Shown: positions 1 through 8,819, counted from the first letter of the stretch. The stretch: 64,000 nucleotides of DNA from Pseudorhodoplanes sp. (GCA_032027085.1 JAVSMS010000001.1:2997126-3061125); one strand, 5' to 3'. Translations and numbers: made by a program. Notes: generated from the sequence alone by a model not told the origin.

Positions 1-1545
1 ATTCTCGAACAGACCCGTGACGACGTCGATTCCACTGCCCGCCGCAGCATCACATTGGCGGAAGGGCGCATCGGCCAGGCCATGAGCGCGGTTGAAGACT
101 TGGCACGGCGCGACATCACGACATGCAGTCCGGAGCATATCGACGCGTTGCGGCGCGCCAAACTAGGCTATAGCGCCGTCTCCGAATTCTCCATTCTCGA
201 CGCGAGCGGCCGAACCCTCTGCAGCGACCTTGGCATTGCCTTGCGGCATCGCATCGTTCTTTCCTCCGAAACTGTCGCCGACAGCACGGTCAGCCTGGAT
301 GTGATGGTGGTGGACGACAAGCCGCAACGCATGCTGCGTGTCCGCCGTCCGACAGCAACCAACAGCGTTGCTGCGCTTATACCTGGCGACCTGTTGATTG
401 CTCATGTCTCGACCCAGGGCGGGCTGTTGATGAACGCGCATGGGCGTATCGCAACCACGGACGGCACCATTTTGGCGACTGTCGGCCCGGTGACGGAATA
501 CGGAAGCCCGTTCGATTCCATGGTCGTCAGCACGCTGGTGTCGAAGCGCTTCGGCGTCAATGTCACCTTGACCCGGCCGGAATCGATGCTGTCGAGCGGG
601 CAGGAGGAAATCAAATTCCTGGGCTCGGTCGTGAACGGCGTGATCGCCATCGCGTTGCTGACGATCGGCATTCTGGTGCCTTGGCGGCAGCGCAACAATC
701 CGGTCGCGGAACTCGAACGCGCGCTGAACGCCGGTGAATTCATTCCGTATTATCAGCCGGTCGTCGACATCACGACGGGGCGGCTGCGCGGATGCGAAGT
801 GCTCATGCGCTGGCGTAAAACGGATGGCACTGTTATTCCGCCCGCGTCTTTTATTCCGCTTGCGGAATCGAGCGGGCTGATCCTGGAGATGACGCGAAGC
901 TTGATGCGGAAGGTGTCGCAGGAGCTTGGTCCGGTCTCGCAAACCCGACCGAACCTGCGGGTGGGTTTCAATCTTGCCGCCCAGCATTTCAGCAATGACA
1001 GCATTGTCGAGGACGTGCGGAAGATATTCGAACACTCTCAGATCAATCTCACACAGATTGTACTTGAAGTGACGGAGCGGCAGCCGCTCGACGATTTGGC
1101 GCAGGCTCGTCACGTAATTGCCGCTCTGCAGCAGCTTGGTGTCAAGATCGCGATCGACGATATTGGCGCAGGCCATAGCGGTCTGTCCTATATTCTCAAG
1201 CTCGGCGTTGACGTGATCAAGCTTGACAAGATGTTTGTCGACGCCCTCGGCAGCGAGAGCAATTCCACTGCGATCATCGAGACGCTGGTGGAGCTCGCGC
1301 GCAACATGGATATCGAAATCATCGCCGAAGGCGTAGAAACCTTCGAGCAGGTGATCGCGCTGCGCGAGCGCGGCGTCGAGGCCGTACAGGGCTATGTCTT
1401 TGCGCCGCCTTTGCCCGGGACGTCTTTCCTGCGACTGCTAGAGGCGACCGACCACCAGGCGCAATTGGGCAAGACGAAGGCGCCGGCGACCGTGTCATTC
1501 GGCTTTGGCTACCTGTCGTCACGCCGGCGCGCCAACGCCGCCTGA
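1..1545 (+). CDS. CSS-motif/EAL-domain c-di-GMP phosphodiesterase, 5' truncated by window edge
   Basis: The reading frame is open from base 1, so the true start lies outside the window; a TTG at 55 is only an internal candidate. The N-terminal part carries a CSS-motif-like periplasmic sensor stretch (CSPEHID near residue 28 counted from base 55, then RTLCSD), followed by a hydrophobic segment (VVNGVIAIALLTIGILV) and a C-terminal EAL domain of about 250 residues. EAL hallmarks are present: CEVLMRW (EVL in place of EAL), EVTERQP, AIDDIGAGHSGLSY, VIKLDKMFV and AEGVET. Family knowledge: such proteins are inner-membrane c-di-GMP phosphodiesterases whose periplasmic cysteines sense redox state. The catalytic acidic residues appear intact, so activity is likely. 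No partner gene is evident. Confidence 0.85.
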   Translation: MLEQTRDDVDSTARRSITLAEGRIGQAMSAVEDLARRDITTCSPEHIDALRRAKLGYSAVSEFSILDASGRTLCSDLGIALRHRIVLSSETVADSTVSLDVMVVDDKPQRMLRVRRPTATNSVAALIPGDLLIAHVSTQGGLLMNAHGRIATTDGTILATVGPVTEYGSPFDSMVVSTLVSKRFGVNVTLTRPESMLSSGQEEIKFLGSVVNGVIAIALLTIGILVPWRQRNNPVAELERALNAGEFIPYYQPVVDITTGRLRGCEVLMRWRKTDGTVIPPASFIPLAESSGLILEMTRSLMRKVSQELGPVSQTRPNLRVGFNLAAQHFSNDSIVEDVRKIFEHSQINLTQIVLEVTERQPLDDLAQARHVIAALQQLGVKIAIDDIGAGHSGLSYILKLGVDVIKLDKMFVDALGSESNSTAIIETLVELARNMDIEIIAEGVETFEQVIALRERGVEAVQGYVFAPPLPGTSFLRLLEATDHQAQLGKTKAPATVSFGFGYLSSRRRANAA

Positions 1546-1629
1546 GAAGAGGCGCGGCAATGCCCCATGTTTGCCATCGCCCGCGCGCAAGAAGATTGTC
1601 ACAACGTCCATATTTGACACGGCACATCA

Positions 1630-2073
1630 ATGAAGCGTCTTTTGATCAGTGTATTCTTGCTGGCCATGCTGACGCCCGCGATGGCGCAGAATGCACGTCC
1701 GGCCGACCCGGAAAACGGCCGGAAACTGCTTGAAAATGAGCAGATCAATGTGCGGGAAATGCACCTCAAGGCAGGGACCAAGGTCGCAAGCCAGGCGTTT
1801 CCAAATACGTTTCTATATGCCCTGACCGATGGCGCCCTGGTCTTCTTGCCGCCAGGACGGACACCCTATGAACTGACATTCAAGGCGGGTGAGGCGCTGT
1901 GGCTGTCCGCACAACAGGCAGCGATGGCCAATGAGACCGGCAAGGATATTCGCGCCTTGCTGGTGGAGATCAAGCAACGGCCGCCCGCGGCAGCCAAGTC
2001 GAAAGGGAAGAGCAAGGGCACCGGCAAAGGATCGAAATCGAAGGCGCCTGCCGCCAAGAGCAGGAAGAAGTGA
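1630..2073 (+). CDS. Secreted cupin-like hypothetical protein with Lys/Ser-rich tail
   Basis: 147 residues. A clear Sec signal peptide is visible (MKRLLISVFLLAMLTPAMAQ). The middle (about residues 35-110) reads like a small cupin fold (VREMHLKAGTKV, ALTDGALVFL, YELTFKAGEALWLS). The last 30 residues are a low-complexity basic tail rich in K, S, G and A. It lies 84 bp after the phosphodiesterase and 55 bp before the DoxX gene, on the same strand. Cupin assignment is by pattern only; a specific ligand or enzyme activity cannot be proposed. Confidence 0.65.
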   Translation: MKRLLISVFLLAMLTPAMAQNARPADPENGRKLLENEQINVREMHLKAGTKVASQAFPNTFLYALTDGALVFLPPGRTPYELTFKAGEALWLSAQQAAMANETGKDIRALLVEIKQRPPAAAKSKGKSKGTGKGSKSKAPAAKSRKK

Positions 2074-2128
2074 TAGACTTGGCCATATTTGCGAGAGCTG
2101 CCGGCAGGCTATTTGCAGGGCGATATCC

Positions 2129-2596
2129 ATGAATATTCTTTTTATTGTCGGCCGTATCGCATTCGTGCTGATTTTCATTCTGTCCGGCGCGCAGAAGCTT
2201 TTCGATATTTCCGGCACCGCGGCGATGATCGAAAGCAAGATCGTCGTGCCGCCAATTCTCATCGATCTTGAAACGAAGCTGCAAGGCCTGACCGGCATGC
2301 CGTTGCCGAGACTGCTGGCGATCGTGGCCGGCGTGGTCGAAATCGGCGGCGGACTGATGATTGCCGCCAATGTCGGAACGCGGATCGCGGCGGCGGCGTT
2401 GATCGTCTTTACGGCGCTGGCAACTTATCTTTTCCACGATTTCTGGGCGATAACCGGCACCGACCGCACCGCCAATATGGTTCAGGCGATGAAGAATCTC
2501 TCCATGATCGGAGCGCTCATCATTTTCTTTGTGCTTGGTACGTGGCGCCCGGCGACCAGCGGCGACCGTGACAGAGACTCCGATTCACCTTATTGA
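2129..2596 (+). CDS. DoxX family membrane protein
   Basis: 155 residues starting at MNILFIVGRIAFVLIF. It has four predicted hydrophobic segments and the DoxX N-terminal signature (RIAFVLIFILSGAQKL). The ATG at 2129 was chosen because it begins the first membrane segment; the frame is open further upstream but that stretch looks non-coding. DoxX proteins are small quinone-linked or redox-associated inner-membrane proteins of poorly defined role. The C-terminus ends in a short hydrophilic tail. Confidence 0.8.
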   Translation: MNILFIVGRIAFVLIFILSGAQKLFDISGTAAMIESKIVVPPILIDLETKLQGLTGMPLPRLLAIVAGVVEIGGGLMIAANVGTRIAAAALIVFTALATYLFHDFWAITGTDRTANMVQAMKNLSMIGALIIFFVLGTWRPATSGDRDRDSDSPY

Positions 2597-2602
2597 GCAC
2601 AT

Positions 2603-2884
2603 ATGGAAACGAAAACCACATCATCGCTGCGACTCATCGTCTGCGCAGCCTCTTGTCTCTCAATCCTGCCGCTTGTTGCAGGCACTCGGCCTGCGCATGC
2701 TTTCTTCAGGAACTACAATGAGGCGTGGTGTGCGCAAATGGGCGACGGCATCGAGGATTGCTCCTATTACACGTGGCAGCAGTGCCGTGCGGCGGCGTCC
2801 GGCACGGGCAATTTCTGCTACGCAAATCCACGCTACGTCCCGCAGCAGCAGCGGAAGTCGAAACGAAAATATTATCGCGGCTGA
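2603..2884 (+). CDS. DUF3551 family small secreted protein
   Basis: 93 residues with a signal peptide (SCLSILPLVAGTRPAHA). The mature part has the DUF3551 pattern: W-C, an aromatic pair, QC, and a terminal CYANPRY, giving about four conserved cysteines, then a basic tail. DUF3551 proteins are abundant in Bradyrhizobium-type genomes and have no known function. It starts 6 bp after the DoxX stop, so co-transcription is likely. A second copy lies at 7653. Confidence 0.75.
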   Translation: METKTTSSLRLIVCAASCLSILPLVAGTRPAHAFFRNYNEAWCAQMGDGIEDCSYYTWQQCRAAASGTGNFCYANPRYVPQQQRKSKRKYYRG

Positions 2885-2891
2885 ATGAAAG

Positions 2892-2912
2892 GGGCGGCCA
2901 AGAGGGCCGCCC
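2892..2912. terminator. GC-rich hairpin after the DUF3551 gene
   Basis: Perfect 8-bp stem GGGCGGCC / GGCCGCCC with a 5-nt loop, 8 bp after the stop codon. There is no clear T-run on the plus strand, so termination efficiency is uncertain. Confidence 0.45.
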
Positions 2913-3058
2913 AAGTTGATACGCCACGCGGGAGGAACTCCTGCGGGCTGCCGTCCGGCGCAGCCTTCGCGATCGAATCAACGCATACTCAAACTCTGAG
3001 GCGATTCGTCGCATTCGTCACGCGAATCTTTTCCTACAGGAATACCGTCACGATTCTG

Positions 3059-3616
3059 TCAGGTTTGTCCGGCGCGCTCCCAGACGACCAGGGTCGCGCC
3101 GCGCCGCGCGTCAAGCGTCTGTTGAGGGCCTGCGACCAAGCCGCTGGCGGCCAAGACGTCTTCGGGAGTTGAGGCCGGCACCCGCGGGAAAACCGGCCGT
3201 CCACCCGGAAGCTTCACGCCCTTTGCTCGCGTCAGGTAGAACGCGTCATAGCGCTGCAGGAATAATCCAAAGACCTCCGTGCCCCCCAGGACCGCGACGA
3301 TGCCGCCCTCCACATCGACGGCTTCCATCGCCTGTTCCAGCGGCAACCCGGCAGGGTTCCACAACACCGCGTTGGGGAAGTCGGTCGGGCCGAGCGTCTC
3401 GACGGCCCTGCTGGCTATGAGGCGCCGACGCGTTGGCGATTGCGGCTGGTTCTCATGCGAATGACGCCCGTGCACTAGGATGTCGGCGCGGTCGAGGCCG
3501 CTGGCCAGGAATTGCTGATCAGCCTCGACCACGAGGGAAGGGGGCATCACGCCGGCCGCATCCGCCAGCATGCCGTCTTCCGAAACGATGGCGTATCCTT
3601 CGATGCGCAGCGTCAT
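3059..3616 (-). CDS. Dihydrofolate reductase-like (RibD C-terminal-type) protein
   Basis: About 185 residues from MTLRIEGYAIVSEDGMLAD. The N-terminal strand followed by SEDGMLAD, the HGRHSHE segment and the later GGIVAVLGGTEVF nucleotide-binding stretch match the DHFR/RibD reductase fold. An open frame continues 30 codons upstream but has no family similarity, so ATG 3616 is preferred. Substrate is unknown; many Hyphomicrobiales carry such a reductase outside folate or riboflavin operons. Transcribed in the same direction as the deacetylase gene, but separated from it by a terminator. Confidence 0.65.
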   Translation of the reverse strand: MTLRIEGYAIVSEDGMLADAAGVMPPSLVVEADQQFLASGLDRADILVHGRHSHENQPQSPTRRRLIASRAVETLGPTDFPNAVLWNPAGLPLEQAMEAVDVEGGIVAVLGGTEVFGLFLQRYDAFYLTRAKGVKLPGGRPVFPRVPASTPEDVLAASGLVAGPQQTLDARRGATLVVWERAGQT

Positions 3617-3676
3617 GTGAGATCGGTCCCAAGTCCGAACAGGATATCCATGAAGGCGGGCGCTGTCCGCAAACGA

Positions 3677-3703
3677 AAACGCCGGGCAACCGGCCCGGCG
3701 TTT
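3677..3703 (-). terminator. Rho-independent terminator of the deacetylase gene
   Basis: Inverted repeat AAACGCCGGGC / GCCCGGCGTTT with a 5-nt loop. On the minus strand it is followed by TTTTCGTTT, so it reads as a terminator for the leftward gene ending at 3726. Confidence 0.7.
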
Positions 3704-3725
3704 CATTTATTGTTGATCGCCGAGC

Positions 3726-4592
3726 TCAGTCGACGGTGCGGACCACGCTTGCGGTCGGGCGCTGGCTGACCGTCGGCAGCTTCTGATCCTTCTTCACCAG
3801 CTCGTCATACTGCGCGATGGTCTTGACCGGATCCTTCGCCCGCATGTGCACGATCTTGTAGCCGTCAGCCTTGAGCTGGTTCAGCAGCTCCGGCAGCGCT
3901 TCAGCGGTGGCATGCTGGAAGTCATGCATCAGCACGATGCCCTTGCCGTGTTTCTTCAGCTTGGCCATCACCGAATTGACGACCTGCTCAGGCTTGCGCG
4001 CCTTAAAATCGAAGGAATCCATATCGGTGGAGAACATGCCGATGTTACGCTCGCCGAGATAGGTCACGAGCTCCGGCGGATGTTGCAGGGCAGGGAAGCG
4101 GAAGAACGGGGCCGGCGCCGCACCGAGCGAGATTGCAACCGCGCTCACGCCTTTCTCAATCTCCTCGAGAGCCTGCTCTTTCGTCATATTCTTCTTGGCG
4201 AGATTTTGATGCGACCAGGTGTGCGAGCCAATGGTATGGCCGGCCTCGGCGACCTGCTTCAGAATCTCCGGATAATAGGTGGCGTGTTTGCCGATCGGGA
4301 AAAACGTGGCCTTGATGCAGTGATCGGACAGGGCCTTCAGCACCGCCGGCGTTGTCACGGGCCAGGGGCCGTCATCGAAGGTCAACAGCACTTCCTTGTT
4401 GCGCAGGAAATCATGTTGCTTGAAGTGCTCGAAACCGAAGCCCGGACCACCGGTCGTGTCGATTTCGACCGTCCGCGCAATTCCCAGTGCATTGGGATTG
4501 GAGCAGGCTGCGCTGCCAGATTGGCCCAAGGCGGCCCCTGACGCCGCCACAGAAGCGGAAATTGCCAAAGCAAAACCGAGTCCCACACGCAT
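3726..4592 (-). CDS. Polysaccharide deacetylase (NodB homology domain)
   Basis: 288 residues with a signal peptide (FALAISASVAASGAALGQ). The NodB domain covers about residues 65-220. Motif 1 is TFDDGPWP (catalytic Asp plus metal Asp), motif 2 SHTWSH (two metal His), then FFRFP and MHDF. All catalytic motifs are intact. Family members are periplasmic or surface metal-dependent enzymes that remove acetyl groups from N-acetylglucosamine polymers or peptidoglycan. The gene is monocistronic, with its own terminator downstream at 3677. Confidence 0.85.
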   Translation of the reverse strand: MRVGLGFALAISASVAASGAALGQSGSAACSNPNALGIARTVEIDTTGGPGFGFEHFKQHDFLRNKEVLLTFDDGPWPVTTPAVLKALSDHCIKATFFPIGKHATYYPEILKQVAEAGHTIGSHTWSHQNLAKKNMTKEQALEEIEKGVSAVAISLGAAPAPFFRFPALQHPPELVTYLGERNIGMFSTDMDSFDFKARKPEQVVNSVMAKLKKHGKGIVLMHDFQHATAEALPELLNQLKADGYKIVHMRAKDPVKTIAQYDELVKKDQKLPTVSQRPTASVVRTVD

Positions 4593-4798
4593 TTAGACCT
4601 CCTCATGAGACCATGGGGGCCAAATACCGGCCCAAAAATGTTGAAATCGAGCGCATGGAACGCCCGCCGGCATCCGGAGTCAACGAAATGGTAACTTTTT
4701 GCAGTCGGGGATTGGGGAATATGGTTAGCCGTGCCCAGAAGGTCACTTTGGGCGGGACGGAGCCGTTGAGGGACGGGTCTGGAACCTGATCCGCCTTC

Positions 4799-5377
4799 TC
4801 AGCCGGTGACGAGTTCCCTCTCGATGGCGGCGACGATCTTCGGGTCCATGGGTTCGATCGCCGAGGCATAGACGCCGGCGATAATGCCGTCCCGTCCGAC
4901 AAGGTATTTGTGAAAGTTCCAGCGGGGCGTTTCGAGGGGGCGCTGCAGGGCGGCCCAACGATAGAAGGGGTGGGCGCTCTCGCCCTTCACATCGATCTTT
5001 GCCATGAGCGGAAAGGTCACGCCATGCGCGTGCGCCGTGTGGCGGATCTCGGAAGCGCCGCCAGGCTCTTGCTCGCCGAAATCATTCGACGGCACTCCGA
5101 GGACCAGAAGTCCGCGGTCGCGATAACGCGCCCACAGGGTTTCGAGCCCGGAAAATTGCCGTGCATAGCCGCACAACGATGCAGTGTTCACGATCAGGAT
5201 CGGCTTACCGGCCTGTTGCACGAGCCGAAGGTCGGAGCCGTCGAGATCGCGGAAAGAGAATGCATAGGCGGTGGTGCGGCTGACGGCAGGCGATTGCGCG
5301 CGCGTTGCAAAGGCACTCAGCGGCACAGCGGCCAATCCTGCGGCCAGTTGAAGAAATGCTCTGCGGTCGACTGTCAT
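4799..5377 (-). CDS. Glutathione peroxidase-family protein with twin-arginine-like leader
   Basis: 192 residues. The leader VDRRAFLQLAAGLAA resembles a short Tat-type signal followed by an export cleavage region (AFATRAQS). The mature domain has the GPx signatures NTASLCGYARQFSGLE (peroxidatic Cys), PSNDFGEQEPG (Gln) and WNFHKYLV (Trp/Asn tetrad region). Cysteine replaces selenocysteine. The expected role is reduction of peroxides in the periplasm, probably using thioredoxin-like donors. An 85-codon antisense frame over the gene has no family similarity. Confidence 0.85.
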   Translation of the reverse strand: MTVDRRAFLQLAAGLAAVPLSAFATRAQSPAVSRTTAYAFSFRDLDGSDLRLVQQAGKPILIVNTASLCGYARQFSGLETLWARYRDRGLLVLGVPSNDFGEQEPGGASEIRHTAHAHGVTFPLMAKIDVKGESAHPFYRWAALQRPLETPRWNFHKYLVGRDGIIAGVYASAIEPMDPKIVAAIERELVTG

Positions 5378-5512
5378 CGCTCACCCTCTGTTTTCTAATT
5401 TATCAGTCCGCCGGCGGGACCGGCGAAGCACAAGACTGTGAGCACGCTGACATCGTGACGGAACGCCTGCCGCATCTGTGCGTTTTTACCAGCGGCGCAC
5501 GAAGGTTAGGCG

Positions 5513-6283
5513 ATGTCATTCCAGGCAAATGCGAACGAATCCGGTGCGGAGGCTATGCATTTGTCACCGCAAGAACCGCGGGCAGCCAGTTTGACCCTAG
5601 CCTGCATCCTCGCGGTTGGCAGCATGTTTGTCATCGCCGCTCCACAACCCGAACCAGACATCAAGGTGGGCGCAACGCGAGCATCGGCGGTGCCGACGGG
5701 TGCAGCAATATCAAAGGCGCCGACGCCAAAAACCGACGCGCAAACGGATGTGAAAATCATCGGTGGATCTGCCGATGTCGGCAAGCCATGCGATGAGCAG
5801 ACTTGGCCTTACATCGAACGGCGCTGTCTGACGTGGGCCGATGCAAAAAATGCAATGGACAATAACATCGCGCAAGCGCCGCTCGGCCTGCGCGACGTGC
5901 TCACCGGTGTCTGGCCGGCAAAGAGAGACATGCCTGCCGCCTCCGCAATGGCCGCGCCTGCAACCGATCAACCGGCTGGCAGCCTGACCGCGATCGTGCC
6001 GACGCCTCCCTCGGAACAGATGCAGGCGAGCACGGTCGCGGCTGCGCGCGACGATGAAGACCTTGCAGGGATGGATGCGGCCGTGCCTCCGTCGCGGGCC
6101 GAACAGCGTCAGATGGCGCGGGAGCAGCGGCGTATGCACCGCGAGCAACGGCGCATCGAACGCGCCGAACGGCGTGCCGCGCGGAACTGGAGCGAGTACA
6201 GCGATCGTGATGGCGAGGCGCGGCGCCTGGTCGTGATTCGTCGGGCCTCGCAACCCGATCGCTTCTTCCGCAATCTCCGATGA
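5513..6283 (+). CDS. Hypothetical protein with one transmembrane segment and Arg/Glu-rich C-terminal coil
   Basis: 256 residues. One hydrophobic segment lies at about residues 25-43 (SLTLACILAVGSMFVIAA). A short conserved-looking segment follows (GKPCDEQTWPYIERRCL, about residue 92), then a Pro/Ala/Ser-rich linker. A strongly charged segment of R, E and Q repeats (about residues 200-232) probably forms a helix or coil. The CDEQTWPYIERRC element recurs, from memory, in Rhizobiales hypothetical proteins. Function unknown. Confidence 0.6.
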   Translation: MSFQANANESGAEAMHLSPQEPRAASLTLACILAVGSMFVIAAPQPEPDIKVGATRASAVPTGAAISKAPTPKTDAQTDVKIIGGSADVGKPCDEQTWPYIERRCLTWADAKNAMDNNIAQAPLGLRDVLTGVWPAKRDMPAASAMAAPATDQPAGSLTAIVPTPPSEQMQASTVAAARDDEDLAGMDAAVPPSRAEQRQMAREQRRMHREQRRIERAERRAARNWSEYSDRDGEARRLVVIRRASQPDRFFRNLR

Positions 6284-6292
6284 CGCAAAAAA

Positions 6293-6322
6293 ATCGCCGG
6301 CTGCCCGAAAGCAGCCGGCGAT
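6293..6322 (-). terminator. Terminator between convergent hypothetical genes
   Basis: 12-bp perfect stem ATCGCCGGCTGC / GCAGCCGGCGAT with a 6-nt loop. A run of seven A on the plus side becomes a T-run for leftward transcription, so it serves the minus-strand gene ending at 6372 and may also serve the plus-strand gene ending at 6283. Confidence 0.75.
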
Positions 6323-6371
6323 GACGCGCGCCTTGAAAACCTGTGATTTGAAAAGTCGCTGGTGCTGAAAC

Positions 6372-6794
6372 TCAGTGGCAGTGATTGCGGTAGCGTTTCG
6401 GAGAGCCGTAACCTGCGTATCCGTAATTCTGATAGCCGTAGCCCTCGGCATAGGCCGGACGCCTGGGCGCGACGAATTTGGGCGGGACCGGCGCAAGTTT
6501 CGGAGCCGGTTTGGCTTCCTGCGGCGCCGCTTCCGGCGCTCCCTGCGGGACCTCTGCATCGGGCTGAGCCTGTTCCGGCTGCGCCGCGGCGCCCTCGGTC
6601 GCGGGAGCGGGCGTCTGCGCAGGCTGCTGGGCCGCCTGCGGGGTCTGGGCAACCTGTTGCTGCGCCGGCGCCGGCAGAACCTGAATCTGGCGGCTTTCGC
6701 CAGACTGCTGCGCAGGGGCGGACTGCGCGTGAGCGGCACCGGCCATGACGGCCAGGATTGCGGCGGCGACTGCGGATTTGGTCAGCATGGTCAT
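6372..6794 (-). CDS. Secreted Pro/Ala/Gln-rich hypothetical protein
   Basis: About 140 residues from MTMLTKSAVAAAILAVMAGAAHAQ, a textbook signal peptide. The mature chain is low complexity (PAQQ, AAPQ, APKLAPVPP repeats) and ends in a Tyr/Gly-rich segment (YGYQNYGYAGYG). ATG 6794 is preferred because GAGGA lies 8 nt upstream. Likely a cell-envelope or periplasmic protein; no enzyme domain is visible. Confidence 0.6.
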   Translation of the reverse strand: MTMLTKSAVAAAILAVMAGAAHAQSAPAQQSGESRQIQVLPAPAQQQVAQTPQAAQQPAQTPAPATEGAAAQPEQAQPDAEVPQGAPEAAPQEAKPAPKLAPVPPKFVAPRRPAYAEGYGYQNYGYAGYGSPKRYRNHCH

Positions 6795-7009
6795 GGCCTT
6801 GGTCCTCTGAAAAGGCTGGGTGAGCATGGGTCGCGGCGGCCGCGGCGCCGGTTCAACATTTCTCTCGTCGAGCCAAAAAATTTGCGCGCGGAACCGGGTT
6901 TATTCGGTCGCTTTCAGCAACCGCTAACCAGCGCAGCAGGAGCCGCAATCTTGCCCGAACGTCGCCTGTCTTTGCGCGTCCAATGTGCAGGTCAAACTCT
7001 GGTGCTGGC

Positions 7010-7162
7010 ATGAGCGCATTGGATCGTGTCGTGTGTCTGCTGGCCTTGCTGATGGCGGTATTCGGCAGCGTGTCGCTGTATGCGCAGGCGCAGGAGCTCG
7101 AGCGGCAGGCCGCCGCTTGCCACGTTCAATTGCGGCAATTCGCGCTCTATCCCGGCCTGTGA
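7010..7162 (+). CDS. Possible 50-residue single-span membrane peptide
   Basis: ATG at 7010 opens a 50-codon frame with a hydrophobic segment (VVCLLALLMAVFGSVSLYA) followed by a short polar tail with one Cys. It resembles a signal anchor or a small exported peptide. There is no convincing ribosome binding site, so this is a tentative call. Confidence 0.3.
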   Translation: MSALDRVVCLLALLMAVFGSVSLYAQAQELERQAAACHVQLRQFALYPGL

Positions 7163-7195
7163 ACGCAGTGCCGTCTCAGCGCCGCGTGCAGGACT

Positions 7196-7423
7196 CTACA
7201 TCGTCTTGGGAATCGGAATGGTATGGACCAGCCGTCCTGCCTCGTCGCGCACTTCCAGCATCCAGCCGCTGTAACGCCTCAGTCCAAGACTGATGCCGGC
7301 GATGGCATCGCGCGCGGTCAGCAAAGCCTCCTGGCGGGCGGCGGCGTCGCTCGGGAATTCGCGTCCGACCTGATCGATGACTGTGCGCTTGTCATCCTTG
7401 TAGTCGAAATAATAACGCGGCAT
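7196..7423 (-). CDS. DUF6894 family protein
   Basis: 75 residues from MPRYYFDYKDD. The pattern MPRYYFDY, then a D-G/V-E-F segment (GREFPSDAAARQEAL) and a C-terminal LEVRDEAGRLV, is typical of DUF6894, a very common small family in Bradyrhizobium and Methylobacterium relatives. Start 7423 was taken at MPRYYF because it is the conserved N-terminus. Function unknown. Confidence 0.7.
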   Translation of the reverse strand: MPRYYFDYKDDKRTVIDQVGREFPSDAAARQEALLTARDAIAGISLGLRRYSGWMLEVRDEAGRLVHTIPIPKTM

Positions 7424-7652
7424 GCACCCCGCCTTCACTCGATCGCTGGGTAGGCGGGGAGCACAAACAGGCTGTTCGTCACTGGCGCGCGGTCCCCCTG
7501 ACAGTCATCAAGGCAAACGCCGCATGCTGCGGCAGGTTCCGGGGTGGAAGCAGCCGGGAATGACTCTCACGGAGACGCCTCATCCCGCGTTCGTGATGGC
7601 GCCAGCAAACGGCGGGATGCTAGCGTGCCCCCTCGAGGCATGAGGACTCGGC

Positions 7653-7919
7653 ATGCGCAAAATCCTGATCGCGGCGGCTCTGCTGGCAGTGCCAGTCCTG
7701 GCACCACAATCGGCAGCGGCGGACACCATTTATCCCTGGTGTCTGTATGACAGCCGCGGCGGCGTGAACTGCGGATTCGTCAACGAATGGCAATGCCGCA
7801 AATCAAAAACCGCAAACGCCGACATGTGCGGCCTTAATGGGCTCTACTTCCGATACCCGGCGCGTCAGATGGACCGCCCGCCTTACCGGGCGAAGCGCTA
7901 TCGCTATTATCACGGGTGA
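7653..7919 (+). CDS. DUF3551 family small secreted protein (second copy)
   Basis: 88 residues with signal peptide RKILIAAALLAVPVLAPQSAAA. The mature part YPWCLYDSRGGVNCGF, then WQCRKS and a basic aromatic C-terminus, matches DUF3551, as in the gene at 2603. Function unknown. A 230-bp gene-poor stretch precedes it. Confidence 0.75.
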   Translation: MRKILIAAALLAVPVLAPQSAAADTIYPWCLYDSRGGVNCGFVNEWQCRKSKTANADMCGLNGLYFRYPARQMDRPPYRAKRYRYYHG

Positions 7920-7940
7920 CAGAGCAATGCGGCGCGTGGA

Positions 7941-8735
7941 TCAACGCGCCGGATTCTGGCCGCCCTGCATCGACGAGAAGCTCGAGAACAATCCGCCCTT
8001 CTTGCCAGTGTTATCCTCTGCCAGGCGCTTGATGAAGGTCTCGGGCAGATACGCATTGGGATTGGGCGTATCGAGGCCGATATGCTTTGCGATATCGGCG
8101 GCGAAGGAATTGCAGTTATAGGTCGGCGCGTGCCAAGTCTTGGTCGTCGCCTGCAGGTGGCGGATATAGGCCGCGGTGCGGTCATACTCGGCCTTGGTCA
8201 TCGCCACGCAGAAGCGCGCCGTCAGATATTGCTCGTCGAGGTCGCCATAGCTGACGCCGGTTTCGGCTTCGACCGGCGCCCAGTGACCCTGAATATAGGT
8301 CGCGGGATCGTCGCCTTTGGGATGCAGGCCGGCAACCTTGAAGCTGGCGAAGCCTCTGCCGCTGCCGAGTGTGCCGTGGAAGACGAAGGTGTGGCCGTAG
8401 CTTGCGGCGGTGCGTGAGCGGAATTCCACGAAATAGGGCTTGCCCGCCACGCGCGGGCAGGCCTTTGAGGTCACCGGCTCCTTGATCGGCTCTTTCTTAA
8501 ATTGAGACGTGCGCTGCGCGACACCAGTGCTCGCAGCCGCCTGAGCCTGCAGCTTCGTGGATTGTGCCGGTTTGGCTTGAGTCGGCTTGGTCGCCTGAGA
8601 GGCGGTGGGCTTTGTGGCCGCACCCTGAGGGGAGGGCGTCTGCGCCTGGGCCGCAAACACGTTCACGCTCGCGGAGATTGCGAGCGTATACATTCCAATC
8701 CGGAAACCAGACAGGTTCCCGCCAGTAAATTTCAT
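7941..8735 (-). CDS. Secreted hypothetical protein with a His...Cys (NCNSF) arrangement
   Basis: 264 residues from MKFTGGNLSGFRIG. An N-terminal export signal is followed by a Lys/Thr/Gln/Ala-rich linker (about residues 32-90). The folded part has GHTFVFHG (His115/His120) and, much later, TYNCNSFAADIA (Cys208). The order His then Cys, with Cys in an N-C-x-S/H-F context at a helix start, recalls circularly permuted papain-fold (NlpC/P60, LRAT, PPPDE) enzymes, but this is only pattern matching. Start 8735 is preferred over 8816 because the upstream 27 codons look non-coding. Confidence 0.55.
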   Translation of the reverse strand: MKFTGGNLSGFRIGMYTLAISASVNVFAAQAQTPSPQGAATKPTASQATKPTQAKPAQSTKLQAQAAASTGVAQRTSQFKKEPIKEPVTSKACPRVAGKPYFVEFRSRTAASYGHTFVFHGTLGSGRGFASFKVAGLHPKGDDPATYIQGHWAPVEAETGVSYGDLDEQYLTARFCVAMTKAEYDRTAAYIRHLQATTKTWHAPTYNCNSFAADIAKHIGLDTPNPNAYLPETFIKRLAEDNTGKKGGLFSSFSSMQGGQNPAR

Positions 8736-8819
8736 ACGCACAGTGAGCTCCCTAACCAGATTCCGACCCAACTCCAGCCGGCCCGGCGAGCGGAAGCGCC
8801 CTCGCAACCCAAGCAAAAC

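Noticed and set aside
163-1176. 337-codon leftward frame under the EAL phosphodiesterase
   Set aside because: It mirrors the GC-rich third-base pattern of the plus-strand gene and has no family similarity; the plus frame has clear EAL motifs.
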